A stretch of DNA of 36,783 nucleotides, from assembly GCA_023389745.1 (NCBI GenBank), contig JAEWED010000184.1:1-36783 (forward strand). The letters run 5' to 3'. The position numbers and the translations under genes are program-made. Of this stretch, positions 15,422-22,513 are shown piece by piece (the stretch's first letter is position 1; the number at the start of each line of letters is the position of its first letter). The stretch comes from Actinomycetes bacterium. GTDB taxonomy: Bacteria > Actinomycetota > Acidimicrobiia > Acidimicrobiales > Microtrichaceae. The notes under the pieces were generated by a model. The model saw only the letters and a program-made list of their open reading frames with translations, made no database searches and was not told the DNA's origin.

Positions 15422-16126
15422 ATGCCCATCCCTCCGTCCCCCGACACCCCGCCGCCCCCTGCGGCCGCCGAGCGCACCCCGCTCGAGATGCGCGCCGAGC
15501 TCCGACGAGCTCGCGCCGCACTCGGCGCCGACGAGCAGGGCGACGGCGCCCGACGGGTCGCGCGGCACCTGCTGGAGCTGGACCTGCTCGCCGGGACCGG
15601 CACGCTCGGGACCTACCTCCCCACCGACGGCGAGCTCGACCCCAACCTGGCGCTCGACGAGCTGCGAGCGCGTGGCTGGAGGATCGCCCTGCCGATCGTC
15701 GAGGCCGACCGGTCGATGCGGTTCGCACGCTGGGATGCGGACGCGACGTTGGCGCCCAACCGTTACGGGATCGACGAGCCCGAACCGCCGCTGCGGGCCG
15801 TGGCGTTCGACGAGCTCGACGTCGTGCTGGTCCCCTGCGTCGCGGTGGACCCCGACGGCAACCGCCTTGGCTTCGGCGTCGGCTTCTACGACCGGGCGTT
15901 CGCCCGGCCCGGGCCGACGCCGGCCGACCCGACCCCGGCCAACTCGGCAGTGGCAGGCGCGACAGCGGCCGAACCGGCCCCGGACGCGACGACACCGCCA
16001 CGGCGGGCGGTGCTGGTCGGTGTGGTCCACGACATCCAGGTGGTGGACCGGATCGAACCCGACCCCTGGGACGTGCCCATGGACCTGGTGGTGACGGGGT
16101 CGAGGGTGCTCGTTCCCCGCAGGTAG
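15422..16126 (+). CDS. 5-formyltetrahydrofolate cyclo-ligase
   Basis: A 234-residue enzyme that converts 5-formyl-THF to 5,10-methenyl-THF using ATP. The N-terminal helix (EMRAELRRARAAL) fits the family's basic R..R pattern, and the signature LGFGVGFYDRAF corresponds to the GxGxGxYDR nucleotide/substrate loop. After this motif there is an insertion of about 30 residues rich in Pro, Thr and Ala before the conserved VLVGVVHDIQVVDRI strand; it is probably a disordered loop and makes the protein longer than the usual ~200. The first ~18 residues are also proline-rich. The ATG at 15422 has AGGAG about 11 nt upstream, inside a small inverted repeat (GACTCC-A-GGAGTC). It converges on whiB2. Confidence 0.92.
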   Translation: MPIPPSPDTPPPPAAAERTPLEMRAELRRARAALGADEQGDGARRVARHLLELDLLAGTGTLGTYLPTDGELDPNLALDELRARGWRIALPIVEADRSMRFARWDADATLAPNRYGIDEPEPPLRAVAFDELDVVLVPCVAVDPDGNRLGFGVGFYDRAFARPGPTPADPTPANSAVAGATAAEPAPDATTPPRRAVLVGVVHDIQVVDRIEPDPWDVPMDLVVTGSRVLVPRR

Positions 16127-16137
16127 GCGCCGGCGCC
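16126..16137. terminator. palindrome between convergent cyclo-ligase and whiB2
   Basis: GGCGCCGGCGCC is a perfect 12-bp palindrome that begins at the last base of the cyclo-ligase stop codon, within a 20-nt gap between convergent genes. It could form a small hairpin; evidence as a terminator is weak. Confidence 0.35.
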
Positions 16138-16146
16138 GACGACCGG

Positions 16147-16431
16147 TCAGGCGGTCCGGGGCTGCTGCTGCTGAGCGGCACGGGCGAGGGCACGCTGACG
16201 GCGGATGCGCCGACGCTCACGCTCGCTGAGCCCACCCCAGATACCGAACTTCTCGCCGTTCTGGAGCGCGTACTCGAGGCAGTCCTCTCGCACCACGCAG
16301 CCCTGGCAGACGCCCTTGGCCTCTTTCGTCGAGGCCCCCCGCTCCGGGAAGAACAGGTCGGGGTCGACGCCGAGGCAGTTGGCGAACATCTGCCAACTCT
16401 CGCCCTCCGTCGCCTCTTCGGGGTTCGCCAT
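16147..16431 (-). CDS. whiB2: WhiB2/WhmD-type Fe-S regulator
   Basis: A 94-residue WhiB protein that closely resembles the WhiB2 (WhmD) line required for septation and differentiation: WQMFANCLGVDPDLFFPE, then STKEAKGVCQGC and LEYALQNGEKFGIWGGLSER. Cluster cysteines are C19, C42, C45 and C51. I chose the ATG at 16431 because GGAGG lies five nt upstream; an in-frame ATG eight codons earlier (16455) lacks one. The tail contains four glutamines (AAQQQQPRTA). Its promoter region, about 100 bp upstream, contains the palindromic TGTAA cluster. The protein is a likely cell-division regulator by family; what it controls here cannot be read from the sequence. Confidence 0.93.
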   Translation of the reverse strand: MANPEEATEGESWQMFANCLGVDPDLFFPERGASTKEAKGVCQGCVVREDCLEYALQNGEKFGIWGGLSERERRRIRRQRALARAAQQQQPRTA

Positions 16432-16528
16432 GTGTTCCTCCGTACCGTCGATCATGTCAGTGGTTCCCCGGCGTCGAATCCGAGGTGGTCGGGATGGTGC
16501 CCCCAGCGGTCCCGAGCAGTCACGACGC

Positions 16529-16547
16529 TGTAATTACATCGATGTAA
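16529..16547. promoter_or_regulatory. overlapping palindromic TGTAA operator upstream of whiB2
   Basis: The 19-bp sequence TGTAATTACATCGATGTAA contains two overlapping perfect palindromes: TGTAATTACA (16529-16538) and TTACATCGATGTAA (16534-16547). That makes three TGTAA half-sites in alternating orientation. It is an AT-rich island in a very GC-rich region, 98-116 nt upstream of the whiB2 start, and likely covers its promoter. The remaining sequence to 16729 shows no gene. Confidence 0.7.
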
Positions 16548-16729
16548 GGACGTAGTCTGACCCTCGTCCGGCGGAAACGCAAGCCGTTCTTCGCCCCCGG
16601 AGGCCGTCCGCGCGAGTTTTTTCGGTGACGCAGCGCGCGAACCGGACCGGCGCCACGGTCGACGGAGCGCGCGATCTCGCTGCTCAGGAGTCAGCGGATG
16701 CGACCGACCAGCCCCTACCGACGACCGCC

Positions 16730-18733
16730 CTATCGACGACCGCGCAGCATCTCTCGCTTCTGCTCGATGAAGTCGACCAGCACGTAGTCACCCAGCGTCT
16801 GGGGCGTGGTGAAGAACGCCCGACCGCCGTTCAGCTTGGTCAGCTGCTCGATGAAGTGCTGCAGGCTCCGGTCCGGGTCGAGCATGAACGTGTTGATCCG
16901 GATGTCGTCCTTGGTGCAGCGGGCCACCTCAAGCAACGTCGCGTCGACGGTCTCGCGCACCGGCGGGTAGTGGAACTCCGGTTCGCCGTAGGCGTTGATG
17001 TGGGCGGTCGGCTCGCCGTCGGTGATCATGATGATCTGCTTCGTCCCGTGCTGGCGCGAGAGCAGCTGGCGCGCCAGCTGGAAGCCGTGCTGCATGTTCG
17101 TGCCGTAGACGAAGTCCCAGCTCACCTCGGGCAGCTGCTCGGCGGTGAGGATCCGGGCCACCTCGCTGAAGCCGACGATGCCCATGTAGTCACGTGGGTA
17201 CTGCATCGTGATGAGCGAGTGCAGCGCCATGGCGACCTTCTTCGCCGGCAGGAAGTTGTCGCGCATCGGCATCGACAGGGACAGGTCGAGCATCAGCACC
17301 GTCGAGGACCGCACGATGTGCTCGGTCTGCTCGATCTCGAAGTCGTCGGGTGAGAGCCGCACCGGCGCGGTCTCGCCACGGAGGATGGCGTTGCGGATGG
17401 TCCGACCGATGTGCAGGTTGAACGGGTCGCCCCACTCGTAGGGCTTGGTCTGGTGGTTGCGCTCGTGACCCGAGCCGGACTGCTCGAGCTCGTGGCGTCC
17501 GAGCTGGTCGCGGTCGAGCTGGCGGAACAGCTCCGACAGCGCGTTCTGGCCGAGCCGACGCATGCCCTTCGGGGTCAGCTCGACACGGCCCTCGCGCTGC
17601 TCGATGAGCCCCGCGTCGGTGAGCATGCGGGTGATCTCCGACATGCGGTCCAGGCTCGCCGCGGCGTCGTCGCCGAGCAGCTCGCGCACCCGCTCGATGT
17701 CGGCCTCTGCCAGCGCCCCCGGGTTCGGGGCGCCGCGCATGAGCTGCTCGAGCTGGTCGAGGTCGCCGAGCTCGCTCATCAGCGAGGTGGCGCTCGACAT
17801 GTCGAGCGGGTCCATGCCCTCGAACTGGTAGCTGTTCCCCCACCCGGCGTCGGGCACCGCCTGGCGGAGGTTCTGCCCGAGCTGCTCGACCTGCCAGCGC
17901 AGGTCCATGTCCTCGAGCAGCTGGTCCGAGAGCTGCTGCAGCTGTGCACGCTGCTCGGGTGTCATCGAGTTGAGCATCGCCTGAGCCGCGGCCATGCGAC
18001 GCGCCATCACCTCGAGCAGCTCGTCGAGCGTCTGGGGGTTCTCCGGGAAGAAGTCGCCGTGGCGCTCCATGAACCCCTCGAAGTCGGGCTCCTCGCCGGC
18101 GGCCCGCTGGTCGAGCATGTGGTTCAGCTCGGCCATCATGTCCTTGAGCCGGCCCATGTCCTCGGGTGTCATCGAGCCCATCGCGCCGGACATCTGGTCG
18201 ACGGTCTGCTGCATGAGCTGCTCGCGCAGACGGTCGACGAGATCCTGGAAGCGCTGCTGGGCCTCGTCGGAGGAGAAGTCGTACTGCTCGAGCCCCTTCA
18301 CCTGGCCGGCCAGGTCCGGCGGCAGCATGTCGAGCTCGAGGTTCTTCCCGGCCGAGGACTGAGCGGTCAGCTCCTCGCGTCGGGCGTCGCCGGACTCCCG
18401 GGCCTCGTCGAGCTGGCGCTGGAGCTCGTCGCGCTCCTGTTCGACGAGCTCGCGCAGCTCCTTCGCGATGTCTTCGTACACGCCGCCCAGGTCGAAGCGG
18501 TCGAGCGCGTCCTCGCGACGTTCACGGATCTTGTCGAGCATCTCGCGGATGCCCTGGATGCGCTCGCCGTTGCGGTCCTCGAAGCCCTGCTGCATCATCC
18601 GGCGCAGCGCCGAGTTGAGGTCGCCGTGGTAGAGCAGGTCGTCGGTCAGCTGCTCCATGACGTCGAGCGCATCGACCTCGAACCCGCGCTGCGAGCCGTC
18701 CCAGGGTGAGTACCGGAACCGGGGTCGAGCCAT
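16730..18733 (-). CDS. VWA-domain protein, partner of the MoxR ATPase
   Basis: A 667-residue cytoplasmic protein with a C-terminal von Willebrand A domain. Residues 1-470 are mostly helical and charged, rich in Gln, Glu and Met (for example residues 60-290), with repeated MTPE- and LDQ-type helices. The VWA domain (about 478-650) has a complete MIDAS: D483-x-S485-x-S487 (LDLSLSM), T545 (VYGTNM) and D572 (ITDGEP). MoxR/Mg-chelatase-type AAA+ ATPases act with such VWA proteins in metal insertion or complex activation. The gene lies 141 nt after moxR on the same strand, beyond a strong hairpin, and has its own TAGCCT six nt before the ATG. The substrate of the pair is unknown. Confidence 0.9.
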   Translation of the reverse strand: MARPRFRYSPWDGSQRGFEVDALDVMEQLTDDLLYHGDLNSALRRMMQQGFEDRNGERIQGIREMLDKIRERREDALDRFDLGGVYEDIAKELRELVEQERDELQRQLDEARESGDARREELTAQSSAGKNLELDMLPPDLAGQVKGLEQYDFSSDEAQQRFQDLVDRLREQLMQQTVDQMSGAMGSMTPEDMGRLKDMMAELNHMLDQRAAGEEPDFEGFMERHGDFFPENPQTLDELLEVMARRMAAAQAMLNSMTPEQRAQLQQLSDQLLEDMDLRWQVEQLGQNLRQAVPDAGWGNSYQFEGMDPLDMSSATSLMSELGDLDQLEQLMRGAPNPGALAEADIERVRELLGDDAAASLDRMSEITRMLTDAGLIEQREGRVELTPKGMRRLGQNALSELFRQLDRDQLGRHELEQSGSGHERNHQTKPYEWGDPFNLHIGRTIRNAILRGETAPVRLSPDDFEIEQTEHIVRSSTVLMLDLSLSMPMRDNFLPAKKVAMALHSLITMQYPRDYMGIVGFSEVARILTAEQLPEVSWDFVYGTNMQHGFQLARQLLSRQHGTKQIIMITDGEPTAHINAYGEPEFHYPPVRETVDATLLEVARCTKDDIRINTFMLDPDRSLQHFIEQLTKLNGGRAFFTTPQTLGDYVLVDFIEQKREMLRGRR

Positions 18734-18739
18734 GCGGCG

Positions 18740-18745
18740 AGGCTA
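18740..18745 (-). promoter_or_regulatory. -10 of a probable leaderless VWA-gene promoter
   Basis: TAGCCT on the minus strand, 6 nt before the ATG at 18733; no ribosome site. Confidence 0.5.
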
Positions 18746-18784
18746 CCCCCGCCCGTCGCCTGATCGCCGTCGACGTCGAGAACT

Positions 18785-18836
18785 CGAATTCCGTCGCGGA
18801 TTCGCTGTGATCGCAGCGGATCCGCGACGGAATTCG
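18785..18836 (-). terminator. long hairpin between moxR and the VWA gene
   Basis: A perfect 17-bp inverted repeat (18785-18801 with 18820-18836) encloses a further 5-bp stem (18803-18807 with 18814-18818) and a 6-nt loop, 52 nt in all. Each arm holds GAATTC. It lies 39 nt past the moxR stop and upstream of the VWA promoter, so it probably ends or stabilises the upstream message. No T-run follows. Confidence 0.7.
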
Positions 18837-18874
18837 CTGCGAGACCCGCGGCCGGGCAGCGAGGCGGTCGTCGG

Positions 18875-20305
18875 TCAGTTCCGGGCGCGGTACTGGGCGC
18901 GGCCGCCGACGGCGTCCTTGTTGAGCCGCTTCGACAGGTGGAGCCCCTCGAGCACCAGCTCGACCGCCGAGGCGACCGCGGCCGGCGACGGCGACTCGCC
19001 GACCAGCTCGGCGACGGGCACCTGCAGGGCCGGCACCTCGGTCACGAGCGCGACGTAGTCGTCCGCGGCGACGTCCTCGCCGATCTCGACCGGGCCGCGC
19101 TCCTCGAGTGCGGCCACGACCTGCACCAGGTTCTCCGGGCTGACCCGCTCGCGGAACACCGTCAGGATCGCGTTGCGCACGAGGTGGTCGAGGATCTGCC
19201 CCTCGCGGCCGTCCTCGAGGGTCTCGATCTCGACCTTGCCCGCGGTCGACGCCGGCAACGCCTCGAGGTCGCAGATGCGCGGCACGACGACGGACTCACC
19301 CGACGACAGCGTGCGACGAGCGGCGTTCGCCACCATGACCTCGTGGTTCGACACCGAGAGGCGGACCGACACACCGGAGCGCTGCGAGATGTGCGGGCTC
19401 TGGCGGGCCAGCTGCGACAGCGTCGCGATGATGTCGATCATGTGCTCGGGCACGTCGACCTGCACGCCGTCGGCCTCGAACGGCGACGCCTCCTGGGAGA
19501 TGATCGCCACCTCGGTGTCGACGTCGAGGGGGTAGTGGGTCCGGACCTGGGAACCGAAGCGGTCCTTGAGCGGTGTGATCAGACGGCCGCGGTTGGTGTA
19601 GTCCTCGGGGTTCGCCGACGCGACGAGCAGGACGTCGAGCGGCAGCCGGATCTTGTAGCCGCGGATCTGCACGTCGCGCTCCTCGAGCACGTTCAGCAGA
19701 CCGACCTGGATGCGCTCGGCGAGGTCAGGCAGCTCGTTGATCGCGAAGATGCCGCGGTTGGTGCGCGGGACCAGCCCGTAGTGGAGCGTCAGCTCGTCGG
19801 AGAGGTACCGGCCCTCGGCGACCTTGATGGGGTCGACCTCGCCGATGAGGTCGGCGATCGCGGTGTCCGGCGTCGCGAGCTTCTCGCCGAACCGGTCGGA
19901 GCGGTGCACCCAGGCGATCGGCGCGTCGTCGCCCTGCTCCGCGACGAGGGACCGGGCGTGCAGCGAGACCGGGTCGTAGGGATCGTCGTTGATCTCGGAG
20001 CCCTCGACGATCGGCATCCACTCGTCGAGCAGGTCGACGAGCGAGCGGATCATCCGGGTCTTCGCCTGGCCGCGCTCGCCGAGGAAGATGACGTCGTGGC
20101 CCGCCAGCAGCGCGTTCTCGAGCTGCGGGAACACGGTGTCGGCGTAGCCGAGCACCTCGGGGAAGAGCTGCTCGCCGGCCCGGATCCTGGCCGCCGCGTT
20201 GCGGCGGATCTCGTCCTTGACCGACTGCGAGGTCCAGCCCGAGGCGCGCAGCGCTCCCAGGGTGGTGATGTCCGGCGGGTCGGAGGCCTTCGACGTGAGC
20301 GACAT
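18875..20305 (-). CDS. MoxR-type AAA+ ATPase (Mg-chelatase-like)
   Basis: A 476-residue AAA+ protein. Walker A is GERGQAKT (residues 76-83). The Walker B position reads GIFAINELPD with N190-E191, an Asn where most AAA+ proteins have Asp. Other family blocks are the Mg-chelatase-like LLNVLEERDVQIRGY and sensor-1 VASANPEDYTNRGRLITPLKDRF. MoxR ATPases remodel or mature client proteins together with VWA partners such as the one encoded next. I prefer the ATG at 20305, which has TAGCCT 7 nt upstream; a GTG nine codons earlier is possible. It follows the transglutaminase gene by 63 nt. The C-terminal ~120 residues are poorly conserved and may contact the VWA protein. Confidence 0.88.
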   Translation of the reverse strand: MSLTSKASDPPDITTLGALRASGWTSQSVKDEIRRNAAARIRAGEQLFPEVLGYADTVFPQLENALLAGHDVIFLGERGQAKTRMIRSLVDLLDEWMPIVEGSEINDDPYDPVSLHARSLVAEQGDDAPIAWVHRSDRFGEKLATPDTAIADLIGEVDPIKVAEGRYLSDELTLHYGLVPRTNRGIFAINELPDLAERIQVGLLNVLEERDVQIRGYKIRLPLDVLLVASANPEDYTNRGRLITPLKDRFGSQVRTHYPLDVDTEVAIISQEASPFEADGVQVDVPEHMIDIIATLSQLARQSPHISQRSGVSVRLSVSNHEVMVANAARRTLSSGESVVVPRICDLEALPASTAGKVEIETLEDGREGQILDHLVRNAILTVFRERVSPENLVQVVAALEERGPVEIGEDVAADDYVALVTEVPALQVPVAELVGESPSPAAVASAVELVLEGLHLSKRLNKDAVGGRAQYRARN

Positions 20306-20312
20306 GTGGCGC

Positions 20313-20318
20313 AGGCTA
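20313..20318 (-). promoter_or_regulatory. -10 of a probable leaderless moxR promoter
   Basis: TAGCCT on the minus strand, 7 nt before the ATG at 20305, identical to the hexamer of the VWA gene. Confidence 0.45.
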
Positions 20319-20368
20319 CCCGTGGCCCTCACCGAGGGACGGTCGCTCCGGGGGACCGCGTCGCGGGG

Positions 20369-21364
20369 CTACTGCTGTTGCTGCTGTTGCTGCTGGCGGG
20401 GTCGCAGCGACGCGGCACCACCCGGCGTCGGAGCCTCGTAGGTCGCCGGCCGGACCACCGCGCCGTCGCCGGCGAGTGGGGTCGGCGACCGCCATGTCTC
20501 GGTCGCGTCGACCCGGCGGATCTCGACGACCGGCTCGACGGCGGACTCGGCAGGCCCGAGGAACACGCCGCGCTGGGGCTGCACGTCGTCGTAGGAACGG
20601 CCGTGGCCGATCTTCACGTGCCGCTCCCCCACCAGCTGTCCGTTGGTGGGGTCGAGGGCAAGCCACCCCCAACCGGGCACGGCGGCCTCGAACCAGGCGT
20701 GGGTCTGGACCACGACGGTGTCGCCGTCGGGGTCGAGGCCTGACGCGTCGCTGTCGGTGAACAGGTAGCCCGACACGTAGCGGGCCGGAATGCCGAGCGA
20801 CCGGCACATGGCGACCGCCAGGTGCGCGTAGTCCTGGCAGACGCCGACCCCACCCGCGAGCACCTGCTCGACGGGGGTCGCGATGTCGGTCACCCCGCGC
20901 TCGTAGCGCAGGTGCGCGCCGACGAACCGGTGGATCGCGAGCACCACGCCCACCAGGTCGGGACCGACGAGCTCGCGTTGGCGCTGTGCCGCCGCGGCCA
21001 CGCCGTCGCCGAAGTCGGTGTGCCGGTCGCGCTGCAGGTACTCGATGTGCGCGTCGACGAACTCCGGACGTTCGAGCGTCTCGAGCCTGGGCGCGGCGGT
21101 CGGCAGAGGTCGCGGCGTGGTCTCGACCGAGGCCTCGGCCACGACCTCCATCGACGTGTGCCCCCGACGGATGCCGAAGGCGTCGACCCGGGTCCCCCAG
21201 TAGTCGACGTAGCTGAAGACCCGGGCAGCCGGATGCACCGAGACCCGGTGGTCGAGCAGACGCTGGCACACGTCGTCGGCCGGGCAGGCCCGCAGCTCGT
21301 TGTGCGACTCGACGACCTGGTCGGTGTAGGTGAAGACCGTGCGGTAGCGGATGTCGAACCTCAC
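20369..21364 (-). CDS. transglutaminase-like cysteine protease with polyglutamine tail
   Basis: A 331-residue bacterial transglutaminase-like protein with the N-terminal beta domain (FDIRYRTVFTYTDQVVESHNEL) typical of the family. The catalytic triad is C176 (GGVGVCQDYAHL), H222 (VQTHAWFEA) and D238 (ALDPTNG). Such enzymes usually act as peptidases or amidases rather than crosslinkers. I chose the GTG at 21364 since GAGGGAG lies 7 nt upstream and the family N-terminus begins there. The last eight codons before the stop are all glutamine (CAG/CAA), after a Pro/Thr/Arg-rich linker. It follows the alpha-E gene by 43 nt, completing the ATP-grasp/alpha-E/transglutaminase trio. Confidence 0.92.
   Translation of the reverse strand: MRFDIRYRTVFTYTDQVVESHNELRACPADDVCQRLLDHRVSVHPAARVFSYVDYWGTRVDAFGIRRGHTSMEVVAEASVETTPRPLPTAAPRLETLERPEFVDAHIEYLQRDRHTDFGDGVAAAAQRQRELVGPDLVGVVLAIHRFVGAHLRYERGVTDIATPVEQVLAGGVGVCQDYAHLAVAMCRSLGIPARYVSGYLFTDSDASGLDPDGDTVVVQTHAWFEAAVPGWGWLALDPTNGQLVGERHVKIGHGRSYDDVQPQRGVFLGPAESAVEPVVEIRRVDATETWRSPTPLAGDGAVVRPATYEAPTPGGAASLRPRQQQQQQQQ
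20372..20395 (-). repeat. CAG/CAA microsatellite encoding eight glutamines
   Basis: On the minus strand CAG CAG CAA CAG CAG CAA CAG CAG directly precedes the TAG stop of the transglutaminase gene. The trinucleotide pattern is a candidate for length variation by slippage. Confidence 0.9.
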
Positions 21365-21407
21365 GACGGCGCTCCCTCGGAGGTGGCGGGGGTCGACCCG
21401 ACAGCGA

Positions 21408-22415
21408 TCACGTCTGGACCACCGGCACGACGGGCGCGACACCCGGGATGACGGGATCGCCCGGCAGCAGCTGCAGCGAGTGCAGGTCGAGCTCCACGCG
21501 ATAGGAGAAGCACTCGGCGGCGACCGCCGAGGCGACGTCGCGGATCTGGGACTCGACGACGCCGAGCACCTCGACCAGGTCGCCCTCGCAGAGCTCGGAC
21601 GCGTCGGCGAACTCGAGCTCGGCGCGGACCCGGCCGAGCAGACGCAGCGCGACCGAGCGGGTGTGCACCGGTCGGTCGCTGAGCGTGCCGAGGATGCCCT
21701 CGGCTCGACGCAGCGAGAACAGGACGCTGCGCGGCAGGGTCGGCGACAGCAGCAGCAGCTCCACGATGCCGGCGGAGTCGAACATCCGGTACGCCCTGCG
21801 GTACGCCTGCAACGCCGAGGCCGACCGCAGCGTCGCCGACCACTCGTGCGGTGCGTCGGGCTGGTGGCGGGGGTGGCGCACCCGCAGCGTCCGCACCGCC
21901 ATCTCGGCGCGCTCCAGGTGCAGACCCAGCATGAAGAAGCGCCACGCGTCCTCTCGCGACCAGGTCTCGGTGGCGCAGCCGATGATGCTCTGGATGCCGG
22001 AGCGCACGAACCGGTAGAAGTCGAAGGGCTGCATCGCCAGGTCGTAACCGATGTCGCGGGCGGCCAGGCTGAGGTGCAGCGAGTTGAGCGTCTCCCAGAG
22101 CTCCATGGCCAGGTGCTCGCGCACCCCTCGGGCGTTGTCACGCGCCTGGGTCACCGAGGTGACGATCGAACCTCGGTTCGTGGGGTCGCTCACCAGGAAC
22201 TCCGACACGGGTCCCGCGGTGCGGGCGAGCCCGCTGGCCACGAACTCCTCCTCGAGGCCGAGCGCGGCGAGCACGTCGGTCCACGCGTCGACCTCTTCGG
22301 CCGGCGTCACCTCGAGCAGACGGTGATAGGTCACGTCGAGCAGTCGCGCGGTGCTCTCGGCGCGCTCCAGGTAGCGACCCGACCAGAACAAGTACTCCGC
22401 AGTTCGGGCCAGCAT
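21408..22415 (-). CDS. alpha-E domain protein (DUF403 type)
   Basis: A 335-residue all-helical protein of the alpha-E family. The N-terminus MLARTAEYLFWSGRYLERAE is the family hallmark (LSRxAExLFWxGRYxERAE), and LHLERAEM and WRFFMLG recur later. No catalytic motif is visible; family proteins almost always accompany circularly permuted ATP-grasp and transglutaminase genes and are thought to act with them on a peptide-like product. The start is the ATG at 22415, with AGGAGG eight nt upstream; it overlaps the stop of a 27-codon ORF as TGATG. The same initiation region (ribosome site plus MLARTA) is duplicated 83 bp upstream. Confidence 0.92.
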   Translation of the reverse strand: MLARTAEYLFWSGRYLERAESTARLLDVTYHRLLEVTPAEEVDAWTDVLAALGLEEEFVASGLARTAGPVSEFLVSDPTNRGSIVTSVTQARDNARGVREHLAMELWETLNSLHLSLAARDIGYDLAMQPFDFYRFVRSGIQSIIGCATETWSREDAWRFFMLGLHLERAEMAVRTLRVRHPRHQPDAPHEWSATLRSASALQAYRRAYRMFDSAGIVELLLLSPTLPRSVLFSLRRAEGILGTLSDRPVHTRSVALRLLGRVRAELEFADASELCEGDLVEVLGVVESQIRDVASAVAAECFSYRVELDLHSLQLLPGDPVIPGVAPVVPVVQT

Positions 22416-22513
22416 CAGTTCGACCTCCTCGTCCCCGGCCCCGCCACCTCGACGCGCCAGGGTGCGTGCTGCTGCCGCAGGGCCGTTCGTGCCAGCATCA
22501 GGCGTCCTCCTCG
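22399..22513 (-). repeat. duplicated translation-initiation region of the alpha-E gene
   Basis: The 20 bp at 22482-22501 and 22399-22418 match at 18 positions and encode TGATG plus the next codons (MLARTA). Both copies are preceded by GAGGAGG (complement at 22506-22512 and 22424-22430), five to six nt before the TGATG. The copies are 83 bp apart, so they are in different frames. Confidence 0.85.
22415..22498 (-). CDS. 27-codon ORF bridging ATP-grasp and alpha-E genes
   Basis: This short ORF encodes MLARTALRQQHAPWRVEVAG followed by seven more residues. Its ATG overlaps the ATP-grasp stop as TGATG (22496-22500) and its stop overlaps the alpha-E start in the same way (22413-22417). It has a strong AGGAGG seven nt upstream. 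The first six residues repeat the alpha-E N-terminus; the rest is basic and shows no known motif. It may be a relic of a local duplication, or it may act as a translational relay between the two flanking genes. Whether the peptide itself matters is unknown. Confidence 0.4.
   Translation of the reverse strand: MLARTALRQQHAPWRVEVAGPGTRRSN

Noticed and set aside
16617..16622. T6 run as a possible intrinsic terminator
   Set aside because: No plus-strand gene ends just upstream and the preceding stem is only about four base pairs; for the minus-strand VWA gene it would read as an A-run.
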